Shown here in pieces: positions 6,208 to 12,590 of a stretch of 12,590 nucleotides of DNA. Location: contig JANXCJ010000044.1 in NCBI GenBank assembly GCA_025060275.1, positions 1 through 12,590 on the forward strand. Reading direction: 5' to 3'. The number at the start of each line of letters is the position of its first letter. Position 1 is the first letter of the stretch. The translations under genes and the position numbers were made by a program. Source of the DNA: Bacteroidia bacterium. Lineage in GTDB: Bacteria; Bacteroidota; Bacteroidia; SpSt-205. The notes under the pieces are model-generated. The model saw only the letters and a program-made list of their open reading frames with translations. It was not told the DNA's origin and ran no database searches.

Positions 6208-8820
6208 TTAGCGAAAGGCGCTACGATTTTGGGCAAAGAAAGCCGCATAATCGTGCATACGCTTCTGAGTAAATGCTGTCCTAAAATTAGACTGAGAAAT
6301 GGGGAAAAAGTCCTGGGGGAATTTGAGCCCCAACTCCTTGTACCACTCTTCCTCTTCAATCGTCCGAATGTAGGCTTCCGCACTCCGATAGTCAGGAAAC
6401 TGCGCTACATAGGCTAAATGATGAGAGTTATTGTAAAGAAAAACTACGAGACTAAGACGCTGATCCCCGAAGTACTTTTGATGAGCCTGTGCCAGGCGCT
6501 GTTTGAGCACATCACTTACTATTTTCTCCTTAGGAACTAGGAGGGCCACTAAGATAGGCTCACCAGCCCGGGCTTGGGTCATAAAGCCCGTGATAGAGGA
6601 AGAAGTAGGCTCAGAAAGAGGAGTAGGACCAGGCTGGGACTCAGCAACAAGCGCAGTCTGACCCTTCTCTAAACGCTGTAGCAGCTTCTGGGCGAGAGAA
6701 GAGGGAGGAGCTTGCCGATGCTTCTGGATTACTTCTCTAAGAATCGGAATAGCTTTCTCAGCCTCTCCCACATGCACATAAGCGGCAGCGATGAGATATA
6801 AAATCGCAGGTTCTGACTCAGTCCCCTGCCACCGCTCTCGCGTAGCTTCCCCAAAAGCTATCACAGTAAGATACTCCTCATGCTGATAGCTCCTAAGAAG
6901 AGCTTCATGAATATCTGACTCAGGTGCATTCGTGGAGGTCAGCTTGCCGCCTTGCCTCAGGAAACGAGCATACTCAGAGTCAGGATATTTCTCCAATAGT
7001 TCTTTCTTATAGGTTTCAGCTTCTGGACTTCCTATTGCAAGGGCATATAAACCATACAAAGCGGGGACTTGCGCCTCTGTACGATGAGGTAAGCGATGTA
7101 GAAGCCACACATACAGAGACTTAGCTGAGTCTGCCCTTCCAAACGCTTCCACGTATAGCTGCGCCAGCGAAAGCACTGAGCCAATAAGAGTATCCTCTAA
7201 TGCTTTTTTCTGTCCAACAGAGCGAGGAATAGTAGCCCAAATTTGCTTTTTGAGCTTTTCCACCTTCTGAGGAGTAAGTTCAGCTAAATCATCTGGCCAT
7301 TGGATTTCTGTAGAGTCCTTTTTAGTAGCAATTGGAGAGGTCTCAGTACGAGAAGCTGGCAGAAGCGTACCTTTATTCCTCCGCCGCCAGTGATCCTCAT
7401 CAGGGCGCTCTCCCCATAAACGCAGGAACTCTTGTCGCCCATTGGAAATCTGCACAGGACTATCAAAATAAAAGCCACTTGCTCGGCTGCTCCCTCCTAT
7501 GCCGGACTGCTGAAGAAAAGGATTAGGTGGGGAAGGGGAAGCTTGTTGCTCTTGAGCTTGCCTTGCCTTCTCCGCAGCTCTCCGCGAAACCTCAGCTTGG
7601 ATGTATGCTTCTATTATTCTTTCTTGCTGTTCGGCTGACATTTCTGCTAACAGAAGAACGCTATCCAGCCTGTAAATCTGCGCTCTGAGACGAGCATACT
7701 CCTGAAAGCGAGCTTGAACTGCTTTTATCTCTGCTGCCTTAGGATGTCTTTCTTGAATAAGGGCAGCTGCCGTATCAAAATGTTTCTGTGCAGCGGATAT
7801 ATTGTGAAATTTTTCAAAATACAGTGTTCCAGCCTCATAATGTGCTAAAGCCCGAGCAGGGGATTGACCTGCACTACCTGCCTGCTTGTAAGCCCTTAGG
7901 GCAGCTTCATACTGTCCCTTCTCTGCATAAATCTGCCCTATACGATAGTAAATCTGATCCCTATAGTCTTCGTAACGAGAGCTCTGAGCCATCCTCTCCA
8001 GCCGACGAATGAGCCGAGGGTCTCTTGCCCCCCGAAGAAGACTAAGCTGAAATTGAGATTGAAAGGTGAGGGCATTCGTTACATTTATTTTGTAAGCCTT
8101 TCTAAAATATTCCTCCGCTAACGCAGGTTTATTCACATGAGCATAGAGCTGTCCTAAAAGGAAAAATGCTCGGGCCCTACGCAACCGTGTATCCAGCTTT
8201 TTAGCACTTCTCTCAAGAAAAGGGATAGCTATCTCAGGCTGTCCCTTGGCTATCAGAGTCTGTGCTAATAAAGCTTCCATTTGGGGCTTGCAATCTTTGA
8301 TTGCTTTTGAGGGTAGGGAAAGAGCTTCTGTTAAGCGGCTCTCCGCCCGATAAGGGTTCTCATCATGCAGAGCAAGATAAGACTGCCACCAGAATATGTG
8401 AGGCTTGAGGGGAGTATTAGGAAAAGCACTCAGCACATAGCTAAAATTGAGCTCCGCATTGGGTAGATTGCTTCTCAGGAGCCAGCACTTGCCAATTAGG
8501 CTTCTGCAATCATCTATGTATCTGCCATTTTTGTGCCTAAAGATTATGACTTCACACTTTTTTGTTGCCTCTTCTAAGCGGGCATATTGGCTACGTGCCA
8601 CAGAGGGCTCTATGAGGGGAAATACACGAATAAAGCCCTCAGTGGGCTCTGGCGTAGCTAACTCTATCTCGCGCTGGGCAAGCCGAAAGCGCTGCTCTGC
8701 ATGATAGTATCCGTTAAAGTATGAAACAAAGGTGTGCCATGTTCGTGAGATAGCATTATTTCGTTCTGCACTACAACTAAGCAGAAGAGCTATTCCTGCA
8801 AGTGATGCAGCGCGCCCCAT
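6208..8820 (-). CDS. porW: T9SS accessory lipoprotein PorW/SprE (TPR protein)
   Basis: PorW (SprE in Flavobacterium johnsoniae) is a lipoprotein of the type IX secretion system, required for protein export and, in gliding species, for motility; it is thought to link the inner-membrane motor with the outer-membrane machinery. The 870-residue protein starts with a short signal peptide and lipobox LLSC, putting the lipidated cysteine at 16. SRTWHTFVSYFNGYYHAEQ (25-43) matches the family's N-terminal pattern (asparagine-glycine-tyrosine after an aromatic stretch). TPR-like helices follow (for example about 216-249, 286-320, 323-355, and later near 660-720). A charged/proline-rich linker (about 410-440) leads to FYFDSP (450-455) and WGERPDEDHWRRRNK (469-483), a family signature. 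The C-terminal part (roughly the last 110 residues) resembles the terminal domain of SprE. It is the first gene of the tight operon, 11 nt before coaD. The ATG at 8820 is preceded by a -7 box. Confidence 0.9.
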   Translation of the reverse strand: MGRAASLAGIALLLSCSAERNNAISRTWHTFVSYFNGYYHAEQRFRLAQREIELATPEPTEGFIRVFPLIEPSVARSQYARLEEATKKCEVIIFRHKNGRYIDDCRSLIGKCWLLRSNLPNAELNFSYVLSAFPNTPLKPHIFWWQSYLALHDENPYRAESRLTEALSLPSKAIKDCKPQMEALLAQTLIAKGQPEIAIPFLERSAKKLDTRLRRARAFFLLGQLYAHVNKPALAEEYFRKAYKINVTNALTFQSQFQLSLLRGARDPRLIRRLERMAQSSRYEDYRDQIYYRIGQIYAEKGQYEAALRAYKQAGSAGQSPARALAHYEAGTLYFEKFHNISAAQKHFDTAAALIQERHPKAAEIKAVQARFQEYARLRAQIYRLDSVLLLAEMSAEQQERIIEAYIQAEVSRRAAEKARQAQEQQASPSPPNPFLQQSGIGGSSRASGFYFDSPVQISNGRQEFLRLWGERPDEDHWRRRNKGTLLPASRTETSPIATKKDSTEIQWPDDLAELTPQKVEKLKKQIWATIPRSVGQKKALEDTLIGSVLSLAQLYVEAFGRADSAKSLYVWLLHRLPHRTEAQVPALYGLYALAIGSPEAETYKKELLEKYPDSEYARFLRQGGKLTSTNAPESDIHEALLRSYQHEEYLTVIAFGEATRERWQGTESEPAILYLIAAAYVHVGEAEKAIPILREVIQKHRQAPPSSLAQKLLQRLEKGQTALVAESQPGPTPLSEPTSSSITGFMTQARAGEPILVALLVPKEKIVSDVLKQRLAQAHQKYFGDQRLSLVVFLYNNSHHLAYVAQFPDYRSAEAYIRTIEEEEWYKELGLKFPQDFFPISQSNFRTAFTQKRMHDYAAFFAQNRSAFR

Positions 8821-8839
8821 GAAGAGAAAGCTTCTATGT

Positions 8840-8847
8840 CAAAGGTA
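8840..8847 (-). promoter_or_regulatory. Bacteroidota-type -7 box upstream of porW
   Basis: On the minus strand this reads TACCTTTG, an exact match to the Bacteroidota -7 consensus TAnnTTTG. It ends 19 nt before the porW ATG, which would give a short leader. No TTG/TTTG -33 element sits at the usual 17-23 nt spacing; the nearest TTTTTTG is only about 12 nt upstream. This is the only exact match I found on the minus strand of the 8821-9272 gap, and it fits a promoter for the whole porW-to-permease operon. Confidence 0.5.
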
Positions 8848-8910
8848 GCAGTTAGTTAGCAAAAAACATGAGAAACTCCCTCCTTTTCTCACTGAACCCA
8901 ACTATGGCTT

Positions 8911-8928
8911 ATGAGGTACTTGCCTCAT
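8911..8928. repeat. Inverted repeat (6 bp arms, 6 nt loop) upstream of porW
   Basis: The plus strand reads ATGAGG-TACTTG-CCTCAT, perfect 6 bp arms around a 6 nt spacer. It lies about 65 bp upstream of the porW -7 box. On the plus strand a T6 run follows after a few bases, which is weakly terminator-like, but no plus-strand gene would need it. It could be a regulator site or chance. Confidence 0.3.
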
Positions 8929-9272
8929 TTAGGTTTTTTCGCGGAATTCTCTTAGCTATATCCTAATCTCTATCGTCACACCCCTACTAATACGCGCCCA
9001 GCTAAACACTCCTTCAAAAAATTTTTGCTTCTCCATAGGTTTTATCAAGTCTTTGACTATCCCCAATCTTCTGCTAATCACCTAATAAGAGAGTTTTATG
9101 CTCTTGAGTTCTAAAAGCAAAAGCCATCTAACTAAAAATAAAACTTTCTTTTTTTCCGCCTATATTAGGAAGAAAATAGTTTCCCTACAATTCCTTGCAT
9201 TACACAAAGCTCTCTTTAGGTCCATCTTAGGCCCCTTGTATTTCTATACTGATGATACTAAGGGATTCCTGC

Positions 9273-10163
9273 TCATTCCTCTGCAGGCTTTTCTAAAGTA
9301 ATATGCCACAGGCGCCGACCCATTACCACCACAAAGTAACGCCCTGCTGGATATCCTCGCAGGCTAACAAAAAGCTCGCGTGCATTAGCCCAGCCACCCC
9401 GTAGGCAATGTCCCATAACATCGTAAAGTTGCCATTCATAACCTTCCTCTGCCTCCTTAGGCAAGATTAGACACGGCTGCGCTGAAGGATTAGCTATAAC
9501 TCGCATTTCGCTGTTAATTACGTCCTTGAATTGAGAGCTAAGTTGCTGGTAGGCTAGCGGTGTGCAGCCAGCCCCCCTATGCTCACATACAAGAGTTATA
9601 AAGAAATCCGCCATGCCCCCACCGTGATTAGGCTGATGAGGAACGCCAGGGGCAGATGGAGGCGTAGAAATAGGACCAGGTCCACTGATACTATAAGTGA
9701 TGCCTGCCAGCAAAATGTAACTAGGGGAACAGATGGCTACACCAGAGGGACTATCATGATCACCCCCTCCATAATAAGTGCCCCAAATACGCCCCCCTGC
9801 GGAAGAGAATTTAGCTATGAAGGCGTCCCACATCCCCCCAAGAGCTGGTTGATGCGAACCCGCCGTAGCAATGCATTCCACACAAGCGGTGTGGAGAGTA
9901 GAAGTAGCACCTGCTAAATACACAGAGCCGAGCGCATCCACTGCACAGACCATCCCCTCTTCATCTCCAGGTCCTCCGTAATAGGTTCCCCATAGACGCT
10001 GCCCTACGGCGGAGAATTTTGCTAAGAATGCATCCCTACCACCACCTCCAAATGTCATCTGATGTCCTCCTTGGGCTATACAATTAGCACACGAAGTCCT
10101 AGTCGTACCTGCTAAATACACTGCTCCATTGGCATCCACTGCGCAGTCAAAACCATAATCCAA
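9273..10163 (-). CDS. C-terminal fragment: repeats 5-7 and T9SS type A sorting domain
   Basis: Repeat-like coding extends in this frame upstream to about 10214 (GQRLWGTYYGG), so the nominal start at 10163 is not a real start. It contains repeats 5 and 6 (CAVDANGAVYLAG, CANC, CAVDALGSVYLAG, CVEC) and a divergent seventh repeat that lacks the CxxC and ends PGVPHQPNHGGG. After CEHRGAGCTPLAY comes the sorting domain of about 85 residues: ANPSAQP, WQLYDVMGHCLRGG, LRGYPAGRYFVVV and a short basic/hydrophobic end, the layout of the T9SS type A (Por secretion) signal. This domain directs passage through the T9SS and is normally removed by the PorU sortase during anchoring to surface LPS. The stop is TGA at 9273-9275. 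Confidence 0.78.
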   Translation of the reverse strand: MDYGFDCAVDANGAVYLAGTTRTSCANCIAQGGHQMTFGGGGRDAFLAKFSAVGQRLWGTYYGGPGDEEGMVCAVDALGSVYLAGATSTLHTACVECIATAGSHQPALGGMWDAFIAKFSSAGGRIWGTYYGGGDHDSPSGVAICSPSYILLAGITYSISGPGPISTPPSAPGVPHQPNHGGGMADFFITLVCEHRGAGCTPLAYQQLSSQFKDVINSEMRVIANPSAQPCLILPKEAEEGYEWQLYDVMGHCLRGGWANARELFVSLRGYPAGRYFVVVMGRRLWHITLEKPAEE

Positions 10164-11050
10164 ATCACTACCACCGTAATAAGTCCCCCATAAACGCTGC
10201 CCTGTGAAACTTGCAAAAACTTAGCCAAAAAGGCATCGTATATACCTCCATAACTAGGCTGGTGAGTCCCTGGGGTAGCGATGCACCCATTACAATTAGG
10301 ACTATTATGAGACGTAGCTGTACTATCTGCCAAGTACACGGCACCATTTCCATCCACTGCACAACCATGCGCTCGTTCTGGACCACTGCCACCATAGTAA
10401 GTGCCCCAAAAGCGGCTTCCCGAAGCTGTAGAGAACTTGGCTAAAAAGGCATCCGGGCCCCCTCCGTAGGTAGGCTGATGTGTCCCTGGTGTGCCTATGC
10501 ATCTTTGACACTGTGGATGATTATGAGGAGTGAGGGTCTCGCCTGCCAAATACACACCCACCACTTCCATCTACTGCACAAGAAAAACCATAGTCTGACA
10601 TGGGCCCACCGTAGTAAGTACCCCATATACGCACACCTGAAGGTGAAAACTTGACTAAGAAAGCGTCCTCCTCTCCAGCCAATGTTGTTTGATGACCCCC
10701 CTCTGCTATACAATTCTGACAAGGTGGTGTATGCGGTGTACTTGTATAGCCCGCCACATATATAGCTCCATCTCCATCCAGCACACAGGCATGACCTACA
10801 TCTCGCCTAATTCCCCCATAATAGGTAGCCCACAGTAGCTGCCCAGAAGGGGAAAATTTAGCTAAAACCGCATCGCCCCACGGAAATTGATCATCCCCAA
10901 TCTGTGTCTGATGAGCGTTAGCGGTTGCTATTTGTGTAGAGGAAAAGGTAGTACCTGTGAAATACACATTACCTGCTGCATCAGTAGCTATACCTCTATG
11001 GCTCCATCCCGTTCCCTCATCAGCCTCCCCACCATAGTAAGTGCCCCACA
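9766..11050 (-). repeat. Seven tandem SBBP-type repeat units in coding DNA
   Basis: The WGTYYGG coding motif (or the WATYYGG variant) recurs seven times, at about 11031-11050, 10815-10834, 10607-10626, 10389-10408, 10171-10190, 9974-9993 and 9766-9785, spaced about 198-219 bp apart. Each unit also carries a [DN]G.[AS]VYLAG strand, a loop and DAFLAKFS. DNA identity between units is only partial, so this is an old protein repeat and not a recent DNA amplification, but it could still support slippage or recombination. Confidence 0.8.
10112..10570 (-). CDS. Middle fragment: beta-propeller repeats 3-4
   Basis: This frame carries genuine protein only between about 10559 and 10219: GVYLAGETLTPHNHP, CQRC, HQPTYGGGPDAFLAKF, WGTYYGG, CAVDGNGAVYLA, CNGC, HQPSYGG and DAFLAKF. 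Both ends are shadow sequence, since its nominal start MEVV and its tail after LAKF are not repeat-like. It has no start signal of its own and would not be translated separately. It is the displaced central section of the beta-propeller gene. Confidence 0.65.
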   Translation of the reverse strand: MEVVGVYLAGETLTPHNHPQCQRCIGTPGTHQPTYGGGPDAFLAKFSTASGSRFWGTYYGGSGPERAHGCAVDGNGAVYLADSTATSHNSPNCNGCIATPGTHQPSYGGIYDAFLAKFLQVSQGSVYGGLITVVVIWIMVLTAQWMPMEQCI

Positions 11051-11834
11051 CCCTCCCCACAGTAGGGTCTATACGAAGGGGTTCATCCGGACGCCGACCT
11101 TCCACCCAAAAACCCACTTCTGAGCCTTCTATTCTCCAGCCACAGCGTACTGAGCGATTTCCAGCCCATGCTAGAGGCACACCCTGCTCTAACTCCCCTA
11201 AGGGTGTGCGCAAAACTAATCTTCCTTCCCGTAGCTCTAAATCCGCGCCATAAACACGCATTCGTATCGTGGAGGGGTCCACCCCACCTCGCAACTCGAA
11301 GTCATATTCTAATTCACCCCGCTCACCATGATAGAATACTACATCTACTCCTTCCCACACCCCTTTGTACCGCACCCGCTCATAACTGCGTACGAATAAA
11401 GCCGGAGCCACCCCAAATGGCATATTGTAGAAATTTTCATAGCTCGTTAATTCCTTTTCTGGAAACACCTTTGACGATTGGCACCCCACAAAGCTCACTT
11501 CTACACGGTACAAAATGATAGGCTTTTCCCGTCTAATCTCCCAATCCCCACCCCGAAGAGGAGAATAAGATGACGGAGAAGAAACTACATTATCACGCTG
11601 AAGACGCATAAGCTGAAGGATGAAACCATCTGAACGCAAATGATAGACCACTCCGCCAGCCTCTCCGCTAAATAATATATCCCACCGAGGTTTCCACTCC
11701 TGATCCCGCACCTGTCCCTTATTCTCCCGAAAATACGCTTGTCCTTGTCTTAATCCGACAGAAGTATAAACACCTTGCCCTAAGCCTAAGGTAAATTTCA
11801 TTAACAAGCTTATAGCTATCACAGCGGCTCGCAT
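10521..11834 (-). CDS. N-terminal fragment: signal peptide, DUF7948-like domain, repeats 1-2
   Basis: This 437-residue frame begins MRAAVIAISLLMKFTLGLGQ, a Sec signal peptide. YFRENKGQV (about residues 34-42) opens the N-terminal domain that usually precedes SBBP repeats; it continues through LTSYENFYN, VWEGVDVVFYHG and LEYDFELRGGVDPSTIR and ends near LRIDPTVG. The repeats then start with WGTYYGG, and two full repeats are present, each ending in a KFSPSG segment. The last roughly 13 residues (from CVFGRRD on) are out-of-frame sequence produced by the frameshift at 10557-10559, ending at TAA 10521-10523. No good promoter is certain: TATTTTTG at 11839-11846 lies only 4 nt from the ATG. The domain naming is from memory of the family's conserved patterns. 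Confidence 0.8.
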   Translation of the reverse strand: MRAAVIAISLLMKFTLGLGQGVYTSVGLRQGQAYFRENKGQVRDQEWKPRWDILFSGEAGGVVYHLRSDGFILQLMRLQRDNVVSSPSSYSPLRGGDWEIRREKPIILYRVEVSFVGCQSSKVFPEKELTSYENFYNMPFGVAPALFVRSYERVRYKGVWEGVDVVFYHGERGELEYDFELRGGVDPSTIRMRVYGADLELREGRLVLRTPLGELEQGVPLAWAGNRSVRCGWRIEGSEVGFWVEGRRPDEPLRIDPTVGRVWGTYYGGEADEGTGWSHRGIATDAAGNVYFTGTTFSSTQIATANAHQTQIGDDQFPWGDAVLAKFSPSGQLLWATYYGGIRRDVGHACVLDGDGAIYVAGYTSTPHTPPCQNCIAEGGHQTTLAGEEDAFLVKFSPSGVRIWGTYYGGPMSDYGFSCAVDGSGGCVFGRRDPHSS

Positions 11835-12223
11835 GCCACAAAAATAAAATTTACGCCCTCAGTCTCCTTTTAGATTCTACTGCTACCCCTTGAACCTACT
11901 TGCTTACACCTCACTAATAAACCAGCCAGTGGTATCTACCTACCTTTCCATAAGACTTTTATGTGGCAACTCTGAGCTTTCGCTTATTTTCAAAACCTAC
12001 TCTCCTAAGCCCTATAAGAATAAATTAGGTTAGGTTGCACTCTGTCCTTGAAAACACAGTACGCCCACTTTCATCCCTACTCCTAAATTCACTCCCTAAG
12101 CTCTTGACACCAGATGTCAACAAAGGAAAAATCCTAAATTACATATGCAAGAATTAGCATCCCAAGACGATCATTTCAGGTCAACAACCTTTGTCTTGTG
12201 AACACTTGCCGTAGGCGCTAAGA
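11835..12223. other. Noncoding gap between the two beta-propeller genes
   Basis: About 390 bp without a supportable gene. It should contain the terminator of the right-hand gene and the promoter of the left-hand gene. I see an inverted repeat at 12104-12120 and a TAnnTTTG match (minus strand TATTTTTG) at 11839-11846, too close to the ATG to be a normal promoter. A GGAG-like sequence (minus strand AAAGGAG) lies about 30 nt before the start, too far for a ribosome binding site. No tRNA or other RNA gene is apparent. Confidence 0.55.
12104..12120. repeat. Inverted repeat TTGACA-N5-TGTCAA
   Basis: Perfect 6 bp arms around CCAGA. It lies about 100 bp downstream of the stop of the right-hand gene and about 270 bp upstream of the next start. 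No T-run follows on the minus strand, so it is not a standard terminator; a dimeric regulator site or chance are the alternatives. Confidence 0.3.
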
Positions 12224-12589
12224 TTATGGCAAAATTAGCAAGCGTCTCGTTCCTAAACCTTGCGTGTCCCCTAGGATATACATACCAGAGCTTAGTCCCT
12301 CCAGACGCTCTCTATACACCTCTCCAGCATTTAGAGACCACGAACGCAGAACACGACCATATAAATCGTACATGACTATATTTACAGAGTCAGTTGCGCA
12401 CAATTCAATCCAACCTTCTTCAACGGAGAATGAGGCTCCCCATGATTCCCGAGGAGACTCTTTAGGTTCATTCATCTTTATTTCATATGCTAAAGGGCTA
12501 CAACCTGACCCATCATGCTCGCAGAATAGTACCAAAAACTCATCCTCACCTCCTCCCCCATGAATAGGCTGGTGAGGAATACCAGGAGC
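12224..12589 (-). CDS. C-terminal end of a second SBBP/T9SS cargo protein, 5' part outside window
   Basis: The frame is open to the window edge (121 residues seen) and has no credible start here, so this is the tail of a longer gene. It opens APGIPHQPIHGGGGED, then FCEHDGSGCSPLAY, closely matching PGVPHQPNHGGG and CEHRGAGCTPLAY at the same place in the neighbouring gene. It ends in a T9SS sorting domain: VNIVMYDLYGRVLRSW, LEGLSSGMYIL, GTRRLLILP. The two genes are therefore tandem paralogues, most alike at the junction between the last repeat and the sorting domain and more divergent within the sorting domain. Beta-propeller repeats upstream of the window edge are expected but not visible. Confidence 0.83.
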   Translation of the reverse strand, partial: APGIPHQPIHGGGGEDEFLVLFCEHDGSGCSPLAYEIKMNEPKESPRESWGASFSVEEGWIELCATDSVNIVMYDLYGRVLRSWSLNAGEVYRERLEGLSSGMYILGDTQGLGTRRLLILP

Positions 12590-12590
12590 C

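Larger units (their letters stand above)
8821..9272. other. Noncoding gap between the beta-propeller gene and porW
   Basis: About 450 bp of AT-rich sequence with no supportable gene. It contains the -7 box at 8840-8847, an inverted repeat at 8911-8928, a short A6T5 palindromic tract near 9016-9026 that might be bent DNA, and poly-T/poly-A runs near 9130-9155. I see no tRNA-like clover-leaf, no riboswitch I can recognise, and no convincing intrinsic terminator for the beta-propeller gene that ends at 9273. A 67-codon plus-strand frame at 9098-9301 shows no protein-like features. Confidence 0.6.
9273..11834 (-). pseudogene. SBBP beta-propeller T9SS cargo protein, whole gene with two compensating frameshifts
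   Basis: Read as a unit this is a secreted protein of about 853 residues: signal peptide, DUF7948-like domain, seven SBBP-type repeats of about 65-73 residues, and a T9SS C-terminal sorting domain. As written it is split over three frames. A one-base excess at the GGG tract 10557-10559 shifts the frame in the middle of a repeat (DGSGG|VYLAG), and a one-base deficit (or two-base excess) in the T5 tract 10215-10219 shifts it back. The first and last pieces are therefore in the same frame and only about 345 bp between them are displaced. Alignment of the repeats with each other fixes both sites closely. The protein would be exported by Sec, then by the T9SS, and released or anchored at the surface. 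The ligand is unknown. Sequencing error and recent decay both explain the breaks. Confidence 0.8.

Noticed and set aside
8911..8940. Intrinsic terminator on the plus strand (hairpin followed by T6)
   Set aside because: The T-run begins several bases after the stem, the stem is only 6 bp, and no plus-strand gene ends there.
8821..9272. tRNA, small RNA or riboswitch in the gap
   Set aside because: I found no clover-leaf arms, CCA end or known riboswitch core by eye; a covariance-model search would be needed to exclude weak candidates.
9098..9301. Plus-strand frame of 67 codons in the gap before porW
   Set aside because: Lysine/phenylalanine/leucine-rich composition reflecting AT-rich DNA, overlap with the end of the beta-propeller gene, no recognisable motif, and opposite orientation to all neighbours.
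9860..10740. CxxC motifs as c-type haem sites
   Set aside because: Haem attachment needs CxxCH. Here the residue after the second cysteine is isoleucine in all five repeats.
9766..11050. Regularly spaced repeats suggesting a CRISPR-like or satellite array
   Set aside because: The period of about 200 bp matches protein repeat units, the similarity is at protein level (WGTYYGG, VYLAG, DAFLAKF), and there are no short identical repeats separated by unique spacers.
11839..11846. TATTTTTG as the -7 box of the beta-propeller gene
   Set aside because: It matches TAnnTTTG but lies only 4 nt from the ATG, so transcription would start at or inside the start codon. The sequence is AT-rich and chance matches are likely.

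Overview
The window looks like chromosomal DNA from a member of the Bacteroidota (or a close relative in the Bacteroidota/Chlorobiota group). The evidence is a recognisable PorW/SprE lipoprotein of the type IX secretion system (T9SS), two proteins ending in T9SS-type C-terminal sorting domains, an exact Bacteroidota-style -7 box (TAnnTTTG) upstream of porW, and little sign of Shine-Dalgarno sequences. Every gene I can support lies on the minus strand, so transcription runs from high to low coordinates. The genus cannot be told from the sequence.

Region 1 (12590 to about 9273) holds secreted cargo. The right edge carries the C-terminal end of a large protein cut by the window. After a roughly 390 bp gap comes a paralogue of it: signal peptide, DUF7948-like N-terminal domain, seven SBBP-type beta-propeller repeats and a T9SS sorting domain. 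As written, this second gene is split into three reading frames by two compensating frameshifts, near 10557 and near 10217. Five consecutive repeats carry an unusual CxxC motif plus a third conserved cysteine.

Region 2 (9272 to 8821) is a noncoding gap with a good -7 box just upstream of porW and a small inverted repeat.

Region 3 (8820 to 1) looks like one compact operon of seven genes: porW, coaD (phosphopantetheine adenylyltransferase), a GT2 glycosyltransferase, a Wzx/PST-type flippase, a GT4 glycosyltransferase, a fold-type III PLP enzyme (D-threonine aldolase/D-serine dehydratase-like), and a LptF/LptG-family permease cut by the left edge. Junctions are 11 nt gaps, a 4 bp overlap, an approximately 20 bp overlap (after correcting a one-base frameshift at a G5 tract in the flippase), a 10 nt gap and a 10 bp overlap.

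Functionally, the operon pairs a T9SS component with glycan synthesis, glycan flipping and lipopolysaccharide export. In T9SS organisms such as Porphyromonas gingivalis, cargo is covalently attached to a special LPS at the cell surface, so a link between the glycan genes and cargo anchoring is an attractive inference, not something the sequence proves. Three apparent single-base frameshifts, at least two of them in G or T tracts, make homopolymer sequencing error a serious alternative to real gene decay.
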